The notes below the pieces were generated by a model. The model worked only from the letters and a program-made list of their open reading frames with translations. It made no database searches and was not told the DNA's origin. Below, one piece after another: positions 8,068 to 15,633 of a stretch of 51,183 nucleotides of DNA. Where the stretch lies: the NCBI GenBank assembly GCA_947053595.1, contig CAMRSX010000010.1:1-51183 (forward strand), read 5' to 3'. This DNA comes from an uncultured Clostridia bacterium. Its GTDB lineage: Bacteria; Bacillota; Clostridia; Christensenellales; UBA1242. The translations under genes and the position numbers were made by a program. Position 1 is the stretch's first letter; the number at the start of each line of letters is the position of its first letter.

Positions 8068-9405
8068 TCATTTGCCCAAGCAAAATTTTGAGAAGATGAG
8101 GTTTATGATGTCTTCGTTTTCGGTGTTGCCAGTGATTTTGCCAAGCGTTTGCCAAAGGGCTTTAATTTGCATTGAAAGCACATCCAAGGTTGGAGATGAA
8201 GTGCTTTGAATGGCTTTAATCTGATTGTGACTGTCTTGCAAAATTTGATGTTGTCTTTCGTTGCTTAACACCAGTGCGTTGGGGTCTACCTGTTCTTTTA
8301 ACACCATGTCCACAATTTTTTTCTTGAGAGCGTCAATGTTTTTGCCAGACAGCGCAGAAATTTCCACTTCGTTTTGCTGCTTTGCAAGAAGGCGAGTTTT
8401 GTCTGTTTTGTTGACAACAAAAATGGTTTTTTGCTTGTCAAGAAGTTTTTCAATTTGCGCGTCCTCTGCGTCTTTGTTGGCGCTTCCATCCAGCACAAAA
8501 AGCACAATGTCCGCCAAAGCAAGCTGCTGTTTGCTTTTTTCAATGCCAATGCTTTCCACAACATCTTCTGTTTGGCGAATGCCCGCGGTGTCAATAAGGT
8601 TGATTTTGACGCCGTTGTGCAAAAAACTTTCGGTGATGCTGTCACGTGTTGTACCCTGAATGTCTGTGACGATGGCGCGGTCTTCTCCCAAAAGCGCATT
8701 CATGACGCTGCTTTTGCCAACGTTGGTTTTTCCTACAAGCGCCACATTGATGCCGTTTTTGAGATATTTGGCGCTTTCCGAATATTTCAAAAGCTGCAAT
8801 ATTTCTTCTCCAATGTCAGCCAGCACGCTCAAAACATCCGTTTTCAGCGCGGCTTCTTCGGTTTCGTCGGGATAGTCCATGCCCACCTCCAACTCTGCCA
8901 GCAAGGTTGTCAGTTTGCTTTGTTGTTGACCGATTGCCTCGGCCAGCCTGCCGTTTGTCACTTGCAGGCTGCTTTTAAGCTCTCCCTCCGTTTCGGCATT
9001 GATTTCGCCAATGATTGCTTCCGCCTTGTCCAAAGAGATTTTGCCATTCAAAAATGCGCGCTTGGAATATTCTCCCGGCTCTGCCATTCTTGCGCCCGCG
9101 CCAAGGCACGCTTCCACCACCTTTTGCGCCAACAGCACGCCGCCATGGATTTGAAACTCCACAATGTCCTGCCCAGTGTAAGAAAATGGTGCCTTGAAAT
9201 ACACCATCAGGCACTGTTCAAACACTTCGCCAAGGGACAACTGCCCAAAATACATAAAGCGCGGCTGCACATTGCTGGCGTCCAAATTTTTGGAATGAAA
9301 AAGTTTGAGGGCAACTGTCAGGCTGTCCTGCCCGCTGAGGCGTACAATTGCAACTGCACCTTTGCCAAGCGGGGTGGAAATGGAAACAATGGTGTCTTCT
9401 TTCAT
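8068..9405 (-). CDS. mnmE: tRNA modification GTPase MnmE (TrmE)
   Basis: 445 aa. N-terminal folate-binding domain, helical domain, and inserted G domain with GKTNVGKSS (G1), GTTRDS (G2), DTAGIRQ (G3) and NKTD (G4). It ends in the CxGK motif (CLGK) whose cysteine is essential in the family. It partners with MnmG in wobble-uridine modification. There is no Shine-Dalgarno; the ATG lies exactly seven bases after a TACAAT box, so the mRNA is predicted to start at the A of ATG. Confidence 0.97.
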   Translation of the reverse strand: MKEDTIVSISTPLGKGAVAIVRLSGQDSLTVALKLFHSKNLDASNVQPRFMYFGQLSLGEVFEQCLMVYFKAPFSYTGQDIVEFQIHGGVLLAQKVVEACLGAGARMAEPGEYSKRAFLNGKISLDKAEAIIGEINAETEGELKSSLQVTNGRLAEAIGQQQSKLTTLLAELEVGMDYPDETEEAALKTDVLSVLADIGEEILQLLKYSESAKYLKNGINVALVGKTNVGKSSVMNALLGEDRAIVTDIQGTTRDSITESFLHNGVKINLIDTAGIRQTEDVVESIGIEKSKQQLALADIVLFVLDGSANKDAEDAQIEKLLDKQKTIFVVNKTDKTRLLAKQQNEVEISALSGKNIDALKKKIVDMVLKEQVDPNALVLSNERQHQILQDSHNQIKAIQSTSSPTLDVLSMQIKALWQTLGKITGNTENEDIINLIFSKFCLGK

Positions 9406-9411
9406 GTGGAC

Positions 9412-9441
9412 ATTGTATCAAACTTCAAGAAATTTTGTCAA
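9412..9441 (-). promoter_or_regulatory. mnmE promoter, leaderless
   Basis: Minus strand TTGACA (9441-9436), 18-bp spacer, TACAAT (9417-9412) with TG extension. Six bases separate the -10 from the ATG at 9405. Confidence 0.75.
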
Positions 9442-9486
9442 GGCATTTGCCCAAAGCCTGAAAAGCTTTTGTTTGCATTTTTGCTC

Positions 9487-9515
9487 TTGACAGCGGCACT
9501 CAAAGGTGTTAGAAT
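9487..9515 (+). promoter_or_regulatory. Promoter of the 9554 gene
   Basis: TTGACA (9487-9492), 17-bp spacer, TAGAAT (9510-9515) with extended TG. Near consensus. It is divergent from the mnmE promoter 46 bp away. Confidence 0.75.
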
Positions 9516-9553
9516 GAAAGCACAAAAATATGTGCTTAAAAAAGGAGAAAAGG

Positions 9554-10111
9554 ATGTCACTAATTTTGAAAGCAAAGGAAATTTTTAAGCGGGGCTATGT
9601 GCCAAGCCGCGGCGATGAGGCGTATGGAAAAGAAGGCTTTTGTTACACATGCTTTGCTCACGCTGCTTTCAACTTCACCAATGGGCAACTTCAAGAATTT
9701 GAGAACATCAGCTCCCACGAATTCTTTTGGAAAAGCCCATTTGCAAATTTCAGTTTGAAGTCCATTGAAGGCGCAAAAGCCGACATGTTTGCCCTATTGA
9801 AAAACGTGGGCTTGCAGGTGGAACACTTTGAAAAAGGAAAGCTTTTGAAAACAAATCAGTGGAAAGTTGCGCTTTATTTTTCAGAAAGTTTCAAGCGGGA
9901 ATTTGGCAGAAGAGATTGGCATCTTTTGCTGCAAGAAAAGGACGGAAACTGGAGCGGCAAGTGCGGAGCAAGCCCGCTGGTTGAAAAGTTTGAAACGCTT
10001 CAACAATACATTCCTTGGGGGCTTAACAACAGATATGAACTGAGCGACGTGCTGGTGCTGACAAATCCAAATGCAAAAGACAATAAAAAAGAAGATTATG
10101 CAAAGTCATAA
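9554..10111 (+). CDS. Hypothetical protein, possible Cys-His hydrolase fold
   Basis: 185 aa, start set by AAAGGAGAAAAGG. I do not recognise the family. The order of features is suggestive: a conserved-looking FCYTCFAHAAFN (cysteine at the start of a helix, about residues 28-40), and later RRDWHLLLQEKDGNWSGKCG (about 122-141), where a histidine follows an acidic residue, as in papain-like amidases. There is no signal peptide or membrane segment, so it is cytoplasmic. It is a single gene with its own promoter and terminator between the divergent mnmE and convergent jag. Confidence 0.6.
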   Translation: MSLILKAKEIFKRGYVPSRGDEAYGKEGFCYTCFAHAAFNFTNGQLQEFENISSHEFFWKSPFANFSLKSIEGAKADMFALLKNVGLQVEHFEKGKLLKTNQWKVALYFSESFKREFGRRDWHLLLQEKDGNWSGKCGASPLVEKFETLQQYIPWGLNNRYELSDVLVLTNPNAKDNKKEDYAKS

Positions 10112-10123
10112 TCTCTTTTTTTT
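10093..10123 (+). terminator. Terminator of the 9554 gene
   Basis: AGATTATG and CATAATCT pair around CAAAGT and run into nine bases of mostly T; the hairpin includes the stop codon. The jag gene is convergent immediately beyond. Confidence 0.8.
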
Positions 10124-10133
10124 GGTTTTTTGT

Positions 10134-11045
10134 TTAATCTCTGTCTGAATATTCCTTTGGAAATACAATGAGATATCTTCTTGGTTCTTCGCCCTTGGAA
10201 AGGGTTGTCACACGGCTGTCCTCTTGAAGCGCGGTGTGAATCACCTTGCGCTCGCTGGCGTCCATTGGCTCCAGCTTGTAATATCTTCCGCTTCTTGCCA
10301 CCTTGTCTGCAATGCGGTGCGCAAGTGCGGTGAGGCTTTCTTCTCTTTTCTTTCGATATCCTTCCACATCCAGCACAATTCTTTTTCTGTCCTCTGTTTT
10401 GCAAGTGGAGTTCATGATGTAAGAAAGTGAAAGCATGCAATCTCCATGATGTCCAATAAGGTCGTTGAGATTTTCACCCGTCAGATTGAAGCGCACAAAG
10501 CGCTCGTCTTCAACCTTTTCAATGTTGCCCTCAAGCTCCAGTGCCGAAAGCACGCCTTGCAAAAATTCTTCGCCCGTCAACTTCTTTTCAACAGCTGCCT
10601 TTTCAGCCTTTTCCTTTTTGGCAGGGGCACTGATTTCTTCGTCAGCAAAAATCTTGTTTTCTTTTTTCTCAGCCTTTTCAGCCTTCTTTTCAGTTTTCTC
10701 TTCAGCCTTTTCTTCTTTCTTCTCTTCTTTTGCTGTTTCTTTTTCGGCTTTCTTTTCTTCTTTCTTCACGTCTGAAACGCTGTTGATTTTTTTCTTAAGA
10801 AACTCTTCGGCAAAGTCTGCATCGCTCTTTTCTTCTTCGGCAGCAAGCACCTTTTTCAATTTATCCTTCTTTTCATACTTTTCGCGCGCATCTTCCGAAA
10901 TTGTCACCAAAACTTTGGCTTTCTTCAAAAAGCCACCTTCATTCAAAATTTTGATGTCCACATCCTCTCTGGACGCCCTCAGCTCGAACAGCGCATTTTC
11001 AATGGCTTGCTCGATGTTTTTTCCTGTTCCTTCACATGACAGCAT
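10134..11045 (-). CDS. jag: RNA-binding protein Jag/KhpB
   Basis: 303 aa. N-terminal Jag_N domain (SCEGTGKNIEQAIENALFEL), then a long lysine/glutamate-rich low-complexity linker (about 75-165), a KH domain (about 170-240, with NDLIGHHGDCM) and an R3H domain with RDxxH-like spacing (MDASERKVIHTALQ). KhpB works with KhpA as an RNA chaperone linked to cell elongation and division. Usually it is next to yidC and rnpA; here a kinase gene is upstream, so the usual rpmH-rnpA-yidC block has been separated. Start after GGAGG. Confidence 0.93.
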   Translation of the reverse strand: MLSCEGTGKNIEQAIENALFELRASREDVDIKILNEGGFLKKAKVLVTISEDAREKYEKKDKLKKVLAAEEEKSDADFAEEFLKKKINSVSDVKKEEKKAEKETAKEEKKEEKAEEKTEKKAEKAEKKENKIFADEEISAPAKKEKAEKAAVEKKLTGEEFLQGVLSALELEGNIEKVEDERFVRFNLTGENLNDLIGHHGDCMLSLSYIMNSTCKTEDRKRIVLDVEGYRKKREESLTALAHRIADKVARSGRYYKLEPMDASERKVIHTALQEDSRVTTLSKGEEPRRYLIVFPKEYSDRD

Positions 11046-11258
11046 TTTTCTTTTCCTCCTTGTTTTAAAAGTGCACTGAATTAAAGGGAAAATAAGGGAG
11101 GCACTTCCTAAATTTTTTTACAGATATACTTTAACACATAAAGCGCATTTTAACAAACAATTTTTCTGCATTTTGCAAATTTTGAGAAAAACTTTCAAAA
11201 CAGTTTGAGAATTTTCATAGTGCGTGCTATTATATTTTCAATAAGGAGAAACTTTCAA

Positions 11259-11810
11259 ATGATTATTTCTTTAACAGGAAAGCCTTGCAGCGGAAAATCC
11301 ACCATCGCCAAAATTTTGGAGCAAAAATATGGCTTTAGGCGCATCGGTGTTGGGGACATCTTTAAGGCGGAAGCGGCAAAGCGCGGCATGAGCGCCGAAG
11401 AGTTTAACGCCTTTTGCATTAAAGACCCAGCCTATGATTTTTTCATCGACAAAGAAACCCAGCGTTTGGGCAAAGAATTGGAAGGGCAAAACATTGTGTT
11501 TGACAGCCGCCTTGCATGGCATTTTGTGCCAAAGTCTTTCAAGGTGTTTGTGGATTTAAGCATTGAGGAAATGACAAATCGCTTGGTTAATTCTGACCGC
11601 GAGGGCAAGGAAAAAATCACCGACGCTAGGGCGGCAAGGGCATCTTTGTTGAATCGCTTAAAACTTGAAAACGAAAGATATAAGCAAATTTATGGCATCG
11701 ACTGCCTCAACATGCAAAACTATGATTTTGTGCTTGACTCCTCCACCAAAACCCCAGAAGAATTGGCAGACAAACTTTATGAAGCATACATAAAGTTTTC
11801 GCAAAAATAA
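11259..11810 (+). CDS. Cytidylate kinase-like P-loop kinase
   Basis: 183 aa from the ATG preceded by AAGGAG. Walker A GKPCSGKSTI at about residues 6-15; the FRRIGVGDIFKAEA segment and the later DREGKEKITDARAARASL resemble the short CMK/adenylate-kinase-like enzymes that phosphorylate nucleoside monophosphates. It is shorter than a classical Cmk (about 220 aa), closer to the archaeal-type CMK. Monocistronic with a strong terminator. Confidence 0.75.
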   Translation: MIISLTGKPCSGKSTIAKILEQKYGFRRIGVGDIFKAEAAKRGMSAEEFNAFCIKDPAYDFFIDKETQRLGKELEGQNIVFDSRLAWHFVPKSFKVFVDLSIEEMTNRLVNSDREGKEKITDARAARASLLNRLKLENERYKQIYGIDCLNMQNYDFVLDSSTKTPEELADKLYEAYIKFSQK

Positions 11811-11859
11811 GGCAAATGCAAAAAATTCAGCATAAGAAAACACGCATACAACTGGCGTC

Positions 11860-11898
11860 AAAAAACCGCATTTCAAAATTTTGAAAGTGCGGTTTTTT
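11860..11898. terminator. Bidirectional terminator
   Basis: AAAAAACCGCA-TTCAAAA pairs with TTTTGAA-TGCGGTTTTTT around a tiny loop; it has T tracts on both strands and lies between two convergent genes. Confidence 0.9.
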
Positions 11899-11988
11899 TG
11901 TGGCTGTGCGGTTTGTTTTTTTGCAAAGTGACTTTTAAAAAAATGATTTTTGTTAAAGAAATGTTTGATTAAGGTTTCTAAAAAAATG

Positions 11989-13242
11989 TCACTTTTGCTT
12001 CACTCTGCCAAGAGTGACATTGTCTTCTCTTCGATTTTGAAGCTCTTTCACAGGGTTTGGCTTAACTTCAAAGCGATAGTCCTCGCCAAAGCGGTTTTGG
12101 TGGTCTGCAATCACCTTGTGGCTGGCAACCTGCTCTGGCTTTTTAAACAACTTGTTTTGATATTTAAAGAAGTTTGCAGAGTCCTCCAAGTCTTTTATGT
12201 TCACATAGCCTTCACGATGCGCGGTGCGAGTTGCTGTGCTTCCCAAAATTTTGCGGATATAATCAATGTTGGAGTGCAGCTTGATAAGCTCTGGAAACTC
12301 GCCGTTTGGAATCACCTCTTGCCACTCTTTTTTCTCAAACTTTTTCAAGTTTTGAGCGGCAGCGTGAAGATGCGCAATCTCTTGCTCCAAAAGCATCTCC
12401 CAAATCTTTTTAACCTCTTTGTCGCTCTCGTCTTGCAGCATGGAATAATAGAGATAGCACTCAATATATTCGTGCATAAGGCACATCTCAAACCAGCTTG
12501 CCGTTGGGTCAATCAAACTGCCATATTGCGAAACGTGCTGTTCTTCCACCAAGCCAATTTCGGTGTAAAGTTCGCGACCCTTTTGATTTTTATAAAACCC
12601 ACCAAGGTTCATATAATAGTTCATCGTTTGCTGCTCGGCCGCGGTGATTATGGAAACGGCACATTGGTCAAATGGCGTGGCTTTCTTGTTGGAAATTGGC
12701 GCCTTCACTTCGTCATATGGGTGACGATGATGCGCAACCGTTGGTCGCCCAGGGGTGACTTCGGTGTAATCGCCAACATAGTCCTCAGCTTTTGCACCCA
12801 TGTCTGTTTCCAGCAAATTGGCATAGCGATATAAATGGTCAAAATCTTCCAGAAGCGCAAAGTCCAGCGCATCTTTCACATGTTGGTCTTTCACATGCTG
12901 TGCCAAAAACGCCGTGAGGTCCACCGCCAACTGCTCATAGCCAATGGTGGTTTCCAAAAGGTTTTCATCCACAGGCTTCAAGCCCGCAATCAACTTTTGC
13001 TGTTGCTGCTCTTGACGGCGCACCATGGCAAGCGTGCGGCGCAAATCGTTGTCAGAACAATGCCTGTGAAACTGATGCCCAAACCACACCGATTCATATT
13101 CTGTGCCGTTCATCAAAATGCAGCGAACGCGCGTGTATGGGCTGGCTTCGTTTTTGTCATAAGGCTTTGGGGCAAGGTCTTTAAAACTCATCACACATGC
13201 TTCCAACTTCTTTGGTTTTTCCAAAAATGGATTAAATTTCAT
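11989..13242 (-). CDS. Large ferritin-like diiron protein
   Basis: 417 aa from the ATG after GGAGGG. It contains helices with diiron ligand spacing: E203, E233xxH236, E261 (in HEYIE) and E288xxH291, plus an extra E132 near H136 in an earlier helical bundle. This is the arrangement of ferritin-like carboxylate-bridged iron sites as in rubrerythrin, but no rubredoxin domain is present. Long conserved proteins of this kind occur in anaerobic Bacillota without an assigned reaction. I infer a role in iron or peroxide handling, with the oxidised substrate unknown. Confidence 0.6.
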   Translation of the reverse strand: MKFNPFLEKPKKLEACVMSFKDLAPKPYDKNEASPYTRVRCILMNGTEYESVWFGHQFHRHCSDNDLRRTLAMVRRQEQQQQKLIAGLKPVDENLLETTIGYEQLAVDLTAFLAQHVKDQHVKDALDFALLEDFDHLYRYANLLETDMGAKAEDYVGDYTEVTPGRPTVAHHRHPYDEVKAPISNKKATPFDQCAVSIITAAEQQTMNYYMNLGGFYKNQKGRELYTEIGLVEEQHVSQYGSLIDPTASWFEMCLMHEYIECYLYYSMLQDESDKEVKKIWEMLLEQEIAHLHAAAQNLKKFEKKEWQEVIPNGEFPELIKLHSNIDYIRKILGSTATRTAHREGYVNIKDLEDSANFFKYQNKLFKKPEQVASHKVIADHQNRFGEDYRFEVKPNPVKELQNRREDNVTLGRVKQK

Positions 13243-13288
13243 AATTTCCCTCCAAGAAGATTTGTTGACAAATGTCAAAAAAATATAC

Positions 13289-13314
13289 AAAAAAAACACT
13301 GCAAAAGCAGTGCA
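13289..13314 (-). terminator. Terminator of the zinc-ribbon gene
   Basis: On the minus strand GCACTGC-TTTT-GCAGTG is followed by eight T. Confidence 0.75.
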
Positions 13315-13319
13315 TAAAT

Positions 13320-13616
13320 TCATTTAAGGAGTTCGCCGCGAATTATAACAACCAGAAGAATTATTGCAGCAATAAACAAATGAACAAGCAGCGACGCAAT
13401 GCAACCCTCAATGAAAGATTTATACGCTCTTGACTGATATGGAAAATAGCTTACGCCAAACGCAAACCCAATAACAGAAGCAAAAAACCAAGCAAAAAAT
13501 CCCAGCCAGAACCTAGACTTGCAATTTTTTTTATTCAGTCTTTCCAGCGGGCGCCCACATGAAGGGCAGGTAACTGCATTTTCATCCACAAAATTTTGAC
13601 AATTAGGGCATTTCAT
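13320..13616 (-). CDS. Zinc-ribbon membrane protein
   Basis: 98 aa. The N-terminal CPNCQN...CPSCGRP forms a CxxC-CxxC zinc ribbon (residues 3-22). Two hydrophobic segments follow (about 37-56 and 68-90), so it is a small integral membrane protein with a cytoplasmic zinc ribbon. Function unknown. Start after GGAG. Its promoter carries a nine-base G/C homopolymer between -35 and -10. Confidence 0.75.
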   Translation of the reverse strand: MKCPNCQNFVDENAVTCPSCGRPLERLNKKNCKSRFWLGFFAWFFASVIGFAFGVSYFPYQSRAYKSFIEGCIASLLVHLFIAAIILLVVIIRGELLK

Positions 13617-13645
13617 AATCTTTCTCCAAACTTGTTATATCATAT

Positions 13646-13673
13646 ATTTTATCAAACTGGGGGGGGGAGTCAA
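13646..13673 (-). promoter_or_regulatory. Promoter with C9 tract in the spacer
   Basis: Minus strand TTGACT (13673-13668), 16-bp spacer that begins with nine C (plus-strand G at 13659-13667), and TAAAAT (13651-13646) with TG extension. A 16-bp spacer is one short of optimum, so gain of one base by slippage would strengthen it. Confidence 0.55.
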
Positions 13674-13699
13674 GCAATTTAAAAAAAATTATAATTTGT

Positions 13700-13729
13700 T
13701 TGCAAGCAAACATGGCGTTATGCTATGAT
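13700..13729 (+). promoter_or_regulatory. Promoter of the MFS gene, leaderless
   Basis: TTGCAA (13700-13705), 18-bp spacer, TATGAT (13724-13729) with extended TGC. The ATG at 13736 is seven bases after the -10. Confidence 0.65.
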
Positions 13730-13735
13730 GAAGGC

Positions 13736-15022
13736 ATGAAATCAAACATTCTGTATGTTTTGTATGGAACCTTTGCAAGAGACATTTTGTTTTGGATTGT
13801 TGTGAACAATCTTTTTTTGACAACCGTGAAGGGCATGAGCGAGTTTAATGTCATTCTAATCACAATCTTGGGGCTGGCGTTTTCTTTGGTGCTTTTTCCG
13901 TTTGTTGGCTGGCTGTTGAAAAAATTTAACAATCACGCTTCCATCATCATTGGTGAGGTGCTAAGTATTTTGTCAATCGTCTTCTTCACTGTTTGCAATT
14001 CCGTATATCTGTTTGCTTTGGCAGAAACCATATATTGTGTTGCCGCAATGTTCAAACAACCTTCTGCCGTCATGCTTAAAAACAACCTCTGCTCTCAGGG
14101 CAAAGAAGACCAGTTTGTCAAATGGGAAAGCTTTGCAAAATTGGGCTATGCCATCATCACCACCGCTGTTGCAGCAGTCAGTGGAATTTTCTTCAATATA
14201 AGCCCATATTTGCCTATGTATCTTGCCATTGCCTGTTCGTTTGTGGGTTTTGTGTTTGCCTGCCTTTACACCCAACCAAAACAGACAGAGGCAAAAAGCT
14301 GCACGCAAGTTCAAAAGCCCATCAGCCTCAAAAAAGTTATCTTCAACAAAATGATGATTCTGATTTTCTTGATGAACCTCATCACCGTGGGCACTTACAC
14401 CTTCTTCCACACAAAATCCACACTGCTGCTGCAAAACATCTGCCAAAACGCCAACCTCTCTCTTGCGTCCATCAGCCTCATCGTCAGCGGCGTGGTGCTG
14501 GCATCCAGAATCATGCGCGTGATTGCAAATTTTGTTGCGCCTTACATATACAAAAAAACCAAAAGGAAATCTCATCTGTTGATGGGCATAAGCGCTTGCA
14601 TTGTTGTTGCGGGCGTGCTTTTTGCGCTGGGCGGAAACTTAAAAATCAATGTTGCTGCCTCCATCAGCTTCATTGCTTTGGGGCTCTTGATTGTCATCTC
14701 CATCCGCGATTTATATTCCACTTTGGAAAAGAAAATGGTTGTCACCAACCTTCCAGAAGCATCTCAATCACAGGGCTTGCTTTTGGGCAAAGTTTATGGC
14801 AACTGCGGCAGACTTCTGCTCAACTGTGCAACACTTTTTGCGCTTTCGCTAACATCCCTAAATGTGGCATATCTCTTTCTGCTGATTTTTGCCGTGGGAC
14901 AAGTTTTCATCAGCCTTCCACTGTCAAAATTCCTAAACACGGAAGCACCCACAGACACAATCAACAACGCAAAACAAGATGACAGTGTAAAACAGATGCT
15001 GGATATAATCAAAAGGCAATAA
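13736..15022 (+). CDS. MFS transporter
   Basis: 428 aa with about twelve hydrophobic segments in two halves separated by a cytoplasmic loop near residues 180-205 (KQTEAKSCTQVQKPIS). The length and layout are those of the major facilitator superfamily, a polytopic inner-membrane carrier; substrate cannot be told. The ATG at 13736 is chosen because the -10 box makes upstream codons untranscribed; no Shine-Dalgarno is well placed. It ends 22 bp before the -35 box of the tRNA-Ser promoter. Confidence 0.8.
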   Translation: MKSNILYVLYGTFARDILFWIVVNNLFLTTVKGMSEFNVILITILGLAFSLVLFPFVGWLLKKFNNHASIIIGEVLSILSIVFFTVCNSVYLFALAETIYCVAAMFKQPSAVMLKNNLCSQGKEDQFVKWESFAKLGYAIITTAVAAVSGIFFNISPYLPMYLAIACSFVGFVFACLYTQPKQTEAKSCTQVQKPISLKKVIFNKMMILIFLMNLITVGTYTFFHTKSTLLLQNICQNANLSLASISLIVSGVVLASRIMRVIANFVAPYIYKKTKRKSHLLMGISACIVVAGVLFALGGNLKINVAASISFIALGLLIVISIRDLYSTLEKKMVVTNLPEASQSQGLLLGKVYGNCGRLLLNCATLFALSLTSLNVAYLFLLIFAVGQVFISLPLSKFLNTEAPTDTINNAKQDDSVKQMLDIIKRQ

Positions 15023-15043
15023 AAAAATTTTGCCGCAAAATAA

Positions 15044-15072
15044 TTGACAAAAGCAAAAGAATCTGATAAGAT
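15044..15072 (+). promoter_or_regulatory. tRNA-Ser promoter at the left ICE junction
   Basis: TTGACA (15044-15049), 17-bp spacer, TAAGAT (15067-15072) with extended TG. It originally drove the host tRNA-Ser(UGA). With the element inserted, transcription runs through the 5' half and about 200 bp of element DNA into the complete element tRNA at 15340. Confidence 0.75.
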
Positions 15073-15100
15073 AATTGTGCCTAAAAGCACAAAACAAAAT

Positions 15101-15139
15101 GGAGAGTTGGCTGAGCGGTCGAAAGCGGCGGTCTTGAAA
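15101..15139 (+). pseudogene. 5' half of host tRNA-Ser(UGA), split by the ICE
   Basis: 39 nt: acceptor strand GGAGAGT, D-arm, anticodon 5' strand GCGGT and loop CTTGAAA. The sequence then departs from any tRNA 3' part. Joined to 51088-51136 it gives an 88-nt tRNA with acceptor, anticodon stem (GCGGT/ACCGT) and variable arm all paired. Confidence 0.9.
15133..15139. other. attL core (7 bp)
   Basis: CTTGAAA, the anticodon loop of tRNA-Ser(UGA), also present at 51081-51087. Seven bases is the usual crossover length for tyrosine recombinases, and anticodon loops are known integration sites. Confidence 0.8.
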
Positions 15140-15240
15140 GCTGCTTGATTTCAATCAGTTTCTCTCGGGGATTTATATTTTCGGACATTTGCTAAATCCC
15201 TTATAAATAGGCACTTGTAGCGATTTTGAGTTTCAAAATA
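15140..15240 (+). other. Left-end spacer with tRNA-like remnant
   Basis: Directly after the core, GCTGC can pair (with two wobbles) with the host GCGGT, and TGAT-TTCA-ATCA looks like a short variable arm. No T-arm or acceptor strand follows, so no working tRNA is rebuilt here. An 8-bp inverted repeat GGGATTTA/TAAATCCC lies at 15168-15200. Confidence 0.4.
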
Positions 15241-15338
15241 TGTCTACCAAAAGATGTTCGTTTTAAGCGAATGTCTACCAAAATGTCTACCAAATTTAAT
15301 AAGACAAACAATAAAGCAATTTATTGAAATGTCTACCA
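15241..15338 (+). repeat. Integrase arm-type sites, left cluster 1
   Basis: Four direct copies of TGTCTACCA at 15241, 15272, 15284 and 15330; the first three read TGTCTACCAAA. The last ends one base before the element tRNA. Confidence 0.75.
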
Positions 15339-15339
15339 T

Positions 15340-15427
15340 GGAGAGTTGGTAGAGTGGTCGATTACACCGGTCTTGAAAACCGGCATACCGAAAGGTATCT
15401 GGGGTTCGAATCCCTAACTCTCCGCCA
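15340..15427 (+). tRNA. Element-borne tRNA-Ser(UGA)
   Basis: Complete 88-nt serine tRNA with encoded CCA. Acceptor GGAGAGT/ACTCTCC, anticodon stem CCGGT/ACCGG around loop CTTGAAA (anticodon UGA at 15374-15376), variable arm ATACC-GAAA-GGTAT, T-loop TTCGAAT. Acceptor and T-arm are identical to the split host gene, while the D-arm, anticodon stem and variable arm differ with compensating pairs. It is therefore a diverged homologue, not a recent copy. It lies inside the ICE between arm-type sites and has its own terminator. Transcription probably comes from the host tRNA promoter at 15044-15072; I see no good promoter between. Confidence 0.93.
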
Positions 15428-15430
15428 CCT

Positions 15431-15458
15431 AAAAAGCACCAAATACGGTGCTTTTTTT
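15431..15458 (+). terminator. Terminator of the element tRNA-Ser
   Basis: AAAGCACC-AAATAC-GGTGCTTT followed by a T run. Confidence 0.85.
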
Positions 15459-15531
15459 CATATATTTCTCAATATATTGTGGTTTTGGAGTATTAAGGGG
15501 GATATTAAACCATCATGAATTTACACAAAAA

Positions 15532-15630
15532 TGTCTACCAAATTATCAAAATGTCTACCAAAATTAAGATTTTTTGATTAAAAAATACAACAGTTTTTTG
15601 CTAATTTTTGTCTACCAATTTTGGTAGACA
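15532..15630. repeat. Integrase arm-type sites, left cluster 2
   Basis: TGTCTACCA at 15532 and 15552 (direct) and 15609, plus an inverted copy TGGTAGACA at 15622-15630. The last two form a palindrome with 11-bp arms (15608-15631) just past the int stop codon. No T run follows it on the int strand, so it is read as paired binding sites rather than a terminator. Confidence 0.7.
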
Positions 15631-15633
15631 AGT

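Noticed and set aside
11950..12834. Long rightward reading frame opposite the ferritin-like gene
   Set aside because: It is the complement of a gene with clear diiron motifs and a good ribosome site; it has no ribosome site of its own. Similar long antisense frames over parA, mnmG, mnmE and the MFS gene were dropped for the same reason.
15241..15338. CRISPR array
   Set aside because: Repeats are only 9-12 bp with uneven, very short spacing, no Cas genes are present, and the same word occurs at the other end of the element.
15399..15427. 29-bp identical tRNA 3' end (also at 51108-51136) as the att repeat, which would put the left ICE boundary inside the complete tRNA
   Set aside because: The 5' half at 15101-15139 fits the 51088-51136 half in every stem, while the element tRNA 5' half does not fit it in the anticodon stem. 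Integrase arm sites also lie left of the complete tRNA. Shared acceptor and T-arm explain the 29-bp identity.
15608..15631. Palindrome TTGTCTACCAA/TTGGTAGACAA as the int terminator
   Set aside because: On the int strand it is followed by A-rich sequence, not by a T run, and it is made of two copies of the arm-type repeat.
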